In this document: positions 60,613 to 64,000 of the stretch, piece after piece
Numbering within the stretch: position 1 is the stretch's first letter
Layout: every line of letters begins with the position of its first letter
Assembly (NCBI RefSeq): GCF_014876185.1
Contig: NZ_JADALJ010000001.1
Span: forward strand, 2,523,501 to 2,587,500
DNA: 64,000 nt
Source of the DNA: Rufibacter sp. LB8
Lineage (GTDB): Bacteria; Bacteroidota; Bacteroidia; Cytophagales; Hymenobacteraceae
Direction: 5' to 3'
Notes under the pieces: generated by a model
What the model was told of the DNA's origin: nothing
The model's input: the letters and a program-made list of their open reading frames with translations, nothing else
Database searches by the model: none
Program-made: the position numbers and the translations under genes

Positions 60613-61619
60613 GACTGTTTTTAGAAGACGAAATAAGACAAGCCACTGAAAGGGAAGCTGAGCAGGTTCTGAACCTGAATATTTTCAAACAGCAAATATC
60701 ACTATGGAAACCTACATCAAATGGAAATGGGTTCTACTTCGCTAAGGATGTACCGTTCCATTACCTGGTCAAGCACATAGCAAACCCAGAGCTTCTGAAC
60801 TCAAAGCTAAAGGACACGGTGGATAAGGTAATCGCAGGCCAAGCGCAGAAGAGCGAGCTTTTCGCTTTCTGCGTAGCCACCTTCCACCCAGACGGTGAAG
60901 GCAAAATCAGGAGGCTGAAACATAGCTACCGCACATTTACAAAACTGGTGCAGTTGGACTTGGATTTGAAGAACGAACCTAACTGCACCACCACCTACGT
61001 GGAAGAAGTCTTGAGAGACATCTATGAATTAACGGATTTGGGAAAGCATATCCTACTGAGTGGCAAATCCATCAGCGGGAAAGGGCTTTACCTATACCTG
61101 CTCTGTGACACGGATGAACATGATGTGCTTGAGGTAGTGATTGCAAAGGTGTACGAGCTATTGCAAAGGGTATTCATTTTCAAGAACCCAGAGAAAACCT
61201 TGGACGCCTCGGTCACTGACATCACCAACCGCCTGAGGTACTACGCACCAGACGCTGACCTTGTCATCAACCCAGAAGTTACAGCGTTAGTCACTTCAGG
61301 TATCATGGTCAATAAGAAGGTATATTCTAACCAAAGCGTACCACACATCTCGAACAAATTCAGGGAGCTTGAAATTATCAGGCAGTCGCAGAACAAGTAT
61401 CTGTCTGGCTATAGCAAAACGGTGTATATGACAGGTTTCCACAAAGCGTTCCTGAGCTTCGCCAACTCCTGCATAGCAAAAGGCATCAGCAGGCCAGCGC
61501 TTGAGGCATATGCCCAGAAGGAGTTCCATAACCTTTACAACAAAGAAAAAAGAACAGGCTATCTGCCTGAAATTATGCGGATTATAGGTTGCGCTGAAAA
61601 AAACATTCTAAAAAAATGA
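60609..61619 (+). CDS. VirE N-terminal (AEP primase-like) protein, BT4734-like
   Basis: 336 residues. The core 'VQLDLDLKN' gives an acidic D-x-D (Asp117, Asp119), followed by 'HILLSGKSISGKGLYLYLLC' and 'DITNRLRYYAPDADLVIN', as in the VirE_N/BT4734 family common on Bacteroidota mobile elements and thought to be archaeo-eukaryotic-type primases. It probably lays primers for the element's replication. It is 99 bases upstream of the VirE helicase and overlaps the small regulator by four bases. Confidence 0.75.
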   Translation: MRLFLEDEIRQATEREAEQVLNLNIFKQQISLWKPTSNGNGFYFAKDVPFHYLVKHIANPELLNSKLKDTVDKVIAGQAQKSELFAFCVATFHPDGEGKIRRLKHSYRTFTKLVQLDLDLKNEPNCTTTYVEEVLRDIYELTDLGKHILLSGKSISGKGLYLYLLCDTDEHDVLEVVIAKVYELLQRVFIFKNPEKTLDASVTDITNRLRYYAPDADLVINPEVTALVTSGIMVNKKVYSNQSVPHISNKFRELEIIRQSQNKYLSGYSKTVYMTGFHKAFLSFANSCIAKGISRPALEAYAQKEFHNLYNKEKRTGYLPEIMRIIGCAEKNILKK

Positions 61620-61718
61620 AGCTGCCATAAAACAAAATCCATTTTCAGAATAGAATAGACGAAAGGTAAGTTTCCCTTTCTGAGAAAATATAAAAATATA
61701 AAAAACAATAAATCTAAA

Positions 61719-63209
61719 ATGAACAACAATGACAAAAACAGAAATGAGCTAAGAAGCAACTTCAGGCACTTTGCCTCAAATGACAAGGTGAATGGCATAG
61801 TACAGATAACCTCAACTATAGAAAAAAGACCTAAGGAGAAATTCAAAATGGATTTCCAGGATACTGAAGAAGAAGTATGGGATAGCAGCCAGAATCAGTT
61901 ACCACAATCAGAGATTGATGCTGTAAAGACCTACATCCGCAGCAGTTATGACACTATACGCACCAATAAACTAACGAATAAGATTGAGTTAGTGCTGGGT
62001 GACCAGATGAAAGAGTTAAACGACAGGACGGTTCACGGCTGGCTTAACCACCTATGGAGCTATTCAACTTACATGTCAGTAGATGGAAGGAATGGCAAGG
62101 AATCTATAAAGAAGGTAACTATTGATAAGAACAAACTTTTCGTTCTTATTGAGAACGATGCATTCGCTCCCATTTACGACCCTATAGACGAGTACTTCCA
62201 AAAAGTCGAACCTCTGGCAGAGGGCATAACTGAGACAAAAGAGATAGACAAGTTCATCCGCTGCTTCACCTGCGACAACGCCCCAGACGTAGTGGAAAAG
62301 TATTTTAAGTATTGGCTCGAAGGGGTTTTCATTAACTACTACTCAGATACTAAGGTACGTGAAGGAATTTTGATACTTCAATCAGCACAGGGAGTTGGTA
62401 AGACAACCGCCATAGAGCAATACTTGTTGAATCCGTTTAGAAGCTACGTTGTGAAAAGCTTTGACTGGAACACGTCAAACAAAGATGAGATGATAAAGCT
62501 GGCCACGTCCTTAATCATCTTCGATGATGAACTATCTGCCACCAGAAAATCAGAAGTCAATGAATTAAAGAAGATAACCAATCTTAAGCATATCAACAAT
62601 ATTAGACCAGCTTACGGACGCACATCAGAAAACTATATCAGAAAGGCTTCGTTTATCGGAGCCACCAATAACATGAATATCGTCAACGATGAATCTGGGT
62701 CAAGAAGGTTTTTGATATTAGGAGTTACGGGTATCGACTTGGAAGCCATTAAGGAAATCAACTATGACCTTTTATGGAGCGAGGCATACAATTACTTCCA
62801 CAGACAGGGCAACACAGTATATGTTGATTTCGATACCATCAACGAAAACAACCAGAATTTCAGGTATGTTACTGCTGACGAAGAGTATTTGCAGCGCCAC
62901 TTTGATTTCACCAAGCCTGGAAATGTATATATGAGTACCACAATGGTATTAGATTACTTAAAGGAAAGGGAGCCTAACCTTCATACAAATGTTGGTACGT
63001 TAGGAAAAGCATTAACTGCTTTGGGTGCGATTATTAAAAGTGACCGCTATCATGGCCCAAAATCACCACCAACAAAGCGTTATCACCTTCACAAAAAAGA
63101 AGACAGTGATTTATTCATGCAACCATTGGGGGTAATCTTGCGAGAAAGCAATGAAGAAGAGCTTAGTGTAGAAGATATGTTTTTCGGCAGAAAAGATGCC
63201 ACAGCTTAA
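61719..63209 (+). CDS. VirE/SF3-like replicative helicase
   Basis: 496 residues with ATPase motifs of the virulence-associated E (PF05272) type: Walker A 'QSAQGVGKTT' (Lys228), Walker B 'LIIFDDEL', sensor 'FIGATNNMNI' and an arginine finger in 'ESGSRRFLIL'. The N-terminal 150 residues are a less conserved loading region. These proteins unwind DNA in phage- and element-encoded replication. Here it is the third gene of the replication module. Confidence 0.85.
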   Translation: MNNNDKNRNELRSNFRHFASNDKVNGIVQITSTIEKRPKEKFKMDFQDTEEEVWDSSQNQLPQSEIDAVKTYIRSSYDTIRTNKLTNKIELVLGDQMKELNDRTVHGWLNHLWSYSTYMSVDGRNGKESIKKVTIDKNKLFVLIENDAFAPIYDPIDEYFQKVEPLAEGITETKEIDKFIRCFTCDNAPDVVEKYFKYWLEGVFINYYSDTKVREGILILQSAQGVGKTTAIEQYLLNPFRSYVVKSFDWNTSNKDEMIKLATSLIIFDDELSATRKSEVNELKKITNLKHINNIRPAYGRTSENYIRKASFIGATNNMNIVNDESGSRRFLILGVTGIDLEAIKEINYDLLWSEAYNYFHRQGNTVYVDFDTINENNQNFRYVTADEEYLQRHFDFTKPGNVYMSTTMVLDYLKEREPNLHTNVGTLGKALTALGAIIKSDRYHGPKSPPTKRYHLHKKEDSDLFMQPLGVILRESNEEELSVEDMFFGRKDATA

Positions 63210-63274
63210 AACTAAATCATTATTTGGCATATAATAAGGGAATCATCTGTTCAATGATTTATTGTTGCCACACA

Positions 63275-63306
63275 AAAAGGGCTGGTGTATGACCAGCCCT
63301 TTTTGT
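63275..63306. terminator. Bidirectional terminator after the VirE helicase
   Basis: AAAAAGGGCTGGT...ACCAGCCCTTTTT, a perfect 13-bp stem with GTATG loop, between converging genes. Confidence 0.9.
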
Positions 63307-63349
63307 GTTTATGGATACCCTACTCCATTAATAATGGAAAAGGATGTAA

Positions 63350-64000
63350 CTAAACAGTCTTTTGCTCTGCTCTTTTGTATATCTGGGCATAATCCCCAAC
63401 ATTAACGTGCAGAAATGATAAATGCTTCGGAAAATTTGTGTCGTCTCGTTCCAGGTATTGAATCAAAGAGTTGTAGGAATGCCTTAACCATGGCGCAATG
63501 GCTATTCTCTCTATCCTGTTATTGTTACAGAATTGGATAATCTGCTCTATACTTAAATCTTTAACGTAGTGAACATTAGGCATGACAGCTTTCATATTAT
63601 TGAATTCGCCAGGGCTGGTGCGGACGAATAATGCTTCATGGTCTGTGGCACTGAATATGTTGCGTCTTTGGACAGTGACTGTCCTATTGCCCAATTTGAA
63701 GTTAACTGGCGTACCCTCCTTCTTGGTTATCTTCCATACACAAAATTCCTTTCCGTACTTATACAGGTCTGAAAAAATGGTCGGGTCTATGTAACCTTCG
63801 TCTGTTTTTCCTAAAAGAACTGCATCCTGCGGGAGATTGAAATACTTCTTGAATTTACGCTTTCCATGCTCGTCAGGGCAGTTTAAGAAAAAAAACGAAT
63901 CATCCATGATGGTTTTTAGCAAGGAGAATGACCAGTTCGCCATAGGCTGGTAGTCCGCTCCACCTTCATTTACGCCTGGGTTAATCAAAACCCCGTACGT
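63350..64000 (-). CDS. Uncharacterised protein, 5' end beyond window
   Basis: The minus-strand frame is open to the window edge and ends at 63350, with at least 216 residues visible. It contains 'MANWSFSLLKTIMDDSFFFL' and 'RIAIAPWLRHSYNSLIQYLE', and ends 'AEQKTV'. No domain is recognised. It converges with the VirE helicase gene, and a shared terminator lies between. Still inside the element. Confidence 0.5.
   Translation of the reverse strand, partial: TYGVLINPGVNEGGADYQPMANWSFSLLKTIMDDSFFFLNCPDEHGKRKFKKYFNLPQDAVLLGKTDEGYIDPTIFSDLYKYGKEFCVWKITKKEGTPVNFKLGNRTVTVQRRNIFSATDHEALFVRTSPGEFNNMKAVMPNVHYVKDLSIEQIIQFCNNNRIERIAIAPWLRHSYNSLIQYLERDDTNFPKHLSFLHVNVGDYAQIYKRAEQKTV

Larger units (their letters stand above)
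34033..64000. mobile_element. Integrated genetic element (left end to beyond window)
   Basis: Begins in the broken tRNA and runs past the window edge. Evidence: abrupt AT-rich shift, absence of the dispersed palindrome present sixteen times in the preceding DNA, a serine recombinase, a VirE-type replication module with iteron-like repeats, a type I restriction system, a predicted conflict operon and many unfamiliar small genes. No relaxase or conjugation genes are in the window. The integrase that targets the tRNA may lie near the unseen right end. Confidence 0.75.

Overview
The window looks like the chromosome of a Bacteroidota bacterium of the Cytophagales, probably a Hymenobacteraceae member such as Rufibacter. 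This is inferred from the protein content: two secreted proteins with type IX secretion (T9SS) sorting tails, HYR and VCBS adhesins, DUF6252-like lipoproteins, a DUF6268-like barrel, TAnnTTTG-type -7 promoter elements, and a lack of strong Shine-Dalgarno sites. No 16S gene is present, so the genus is a guess.

The window has two parts. Positions 1 to about 34,030 are GC-rich core chromosome. In order they hold the end of mfd, a PAS histidine kinase, a disordered protein with a 37-residue membrane protein, a uracil-DNA glycosylase-like protein, a YbdL-type aminotransferase, a 1,455-residue HYR/C-type-lectin adhesin, a 5'(3')-deoxyribonucleotidase, an omega-amidase (YafV), a VCBS-repeat protein, murF, rfbC, a GT4 glycosyltransferase, hflX, two tandem lipoproteins, sixA-ppk1, a DUF6268-like barrel, a phosphoesterase/kinase-like/Omp85 fusion, an HD-PycTM protein convergent with a DUF2652 cyclase-like protein, and a small AT-hook protein. 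About sixteen copies of one ~40-bp palindrome, plus rarer palindromes, sit between these genes, mostly a few bases after stop codons.

At 33,998-34,032 a tRNA gene (probably Arg-CCU) with a good promoter is cut in its anticodon loop. From there to the window end the DNA is AT-rich, lacks the palindrome and is gene-sparse, which marks an integrated genetic element whose right end lies outside the window. It contains a signalling cluster (PAS kinase, three GAF proteins, four small SpoIIAA/STAS-like proteins, one H-NOX), a serine recombinase, a Dam-like methylase fused to a helix-turn-helix tail, several small unknown proteins, a three-gene SMC-like ATPase operon resembling ABC-3C/Lamassu conflict systems, a complete type I restriction-modification operon (hsdM-hsdS-hsdR), and a replication module (RHH-like protein, VirE_N primase-like protein, VirE/SF3-like helicase) preceded by iteron-like repeats.

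The strongest candidates for new biology are the H-NOX/GAF/STAS-like/PAS-kinase cluster, the HD-PycTM plus DUF2652 pair, and the three-gene ATPase operon beside the type I system. All functions are read from motifs and remembered family features; no database search was run.
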